A stretch of 64,000 nt of DNA from Craterostigma plantagineum (lineage: Eukaryota; Streptophyta; Magnoliopsida; Lamiales; Linderniaceae): positions 5,237,501 through 5,301,500 of the forward strand of contig JAPQWV010000051.1 in NCBI GenBank assembly GCA_027422505.1, given 5' to 3'. The number at the start of each line of letters is the position of its first letter. Positions within the stretch are counted from its first letter, which is position 1. Of the stretch, positions 63,973 through 64,000 are shown one piece after another. The notes under the pieces are model-generated. The model searched no databases and was not told the origin of the DNA. It saw nothing but the letters and a program-made list of their open reading frames with translations. Position numbers and translations under genes: made by a program.

Positions 63973-64000
63973 ATCTACTTCTGTATCTGGACTAAAAGAA

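Overview
This is a piece of a flowering-plant (dicot-type) nuclear genome. Four intron-rich host genes with GT-AG introns sit among several layers of plant transposable elements: Athila-like and Tat-like Ty3/gypsy, Ty1/copia, Helitron, PIF/Harbinger, hAT-type, Stowaway-type and Tourist-type. The species cannot be fixed from the sequence. There is no bacterial-style organisation, no CRISPR array, and no tRNA or rRNA gene that I can support.

Layout. 1-4247 is the 3' end of an Athila-like element (decayed post-pol ORF, long untranslated tail, polypurine tract, 3' LTR), inserted in a Tat-like Ty3/gypsy element whose gag resumes at 4248; that element has lost nearly all of pol and ends in minisatellite-rich DNA to about 7.0 kb. 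8459-12657 (minus) is an NDR/LATS-family AGC kinase. 13.5-18.8 kb is AT-rich and carries a foldback element and MITEs. 18833-20527 (minus) is a NECAP-like endocytosis adaptor. About 21.2-34.6 kb is one large Helitron (minus) with a Rep-helicase gene and an RPA-like gene, broken by a 3.7 kb non-autonomous LTR retrotransposon with a 5-bp target duplication, a hAT-type MITE with an 8-bp duplication, and a Stowaway-type MITE. 34745-38743 is a PIF/Harbinger element with two divergent ORFs, terminal inverted repeats and TAA duplications. 41078-46762 (plus) is the second-largest subunit of RNA polymerase IV/V (NRPD2-like). 48527-51069 (minus) is a ROOT UVB SENSITIVE protein, closest to RUS4 from memory. 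52284-54340 is a decayed DUF1985-type ORF. 54.5-58.1 kb holds a possible LTR and a deleted Ty1/copia element. 58092-64000 (minus) is a second Athila-like element of the same family as the left edge; its gag-protease is joined directly to the 3' tail with no RT, RNase H or integrase.

How the parts relate. The four host genes serve separate functions (kinase signalling, clathrin-coat accessory, RNA-directed DNA methylation, RUS/DUF647) and form no operon-like unit. NRPD2 and the RUS gene are convergent, with nested MITEs between them. The strongest structures are the Helitron with its nested insertions, the PIF element with a tandem-repeat bidirectional intergenic region, two gypsy elements of different lineages that both kept gag and lost pol, the foldback element with tandem-repeat arms, and several MITE families with readable target duplications. 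I found nothing that I can defend as a wholly new biological system; most of the novelty is in element structure. Exon boundaries of the four host genes were read by hand from splice sites and checked by codon phase, which closes in every gene.
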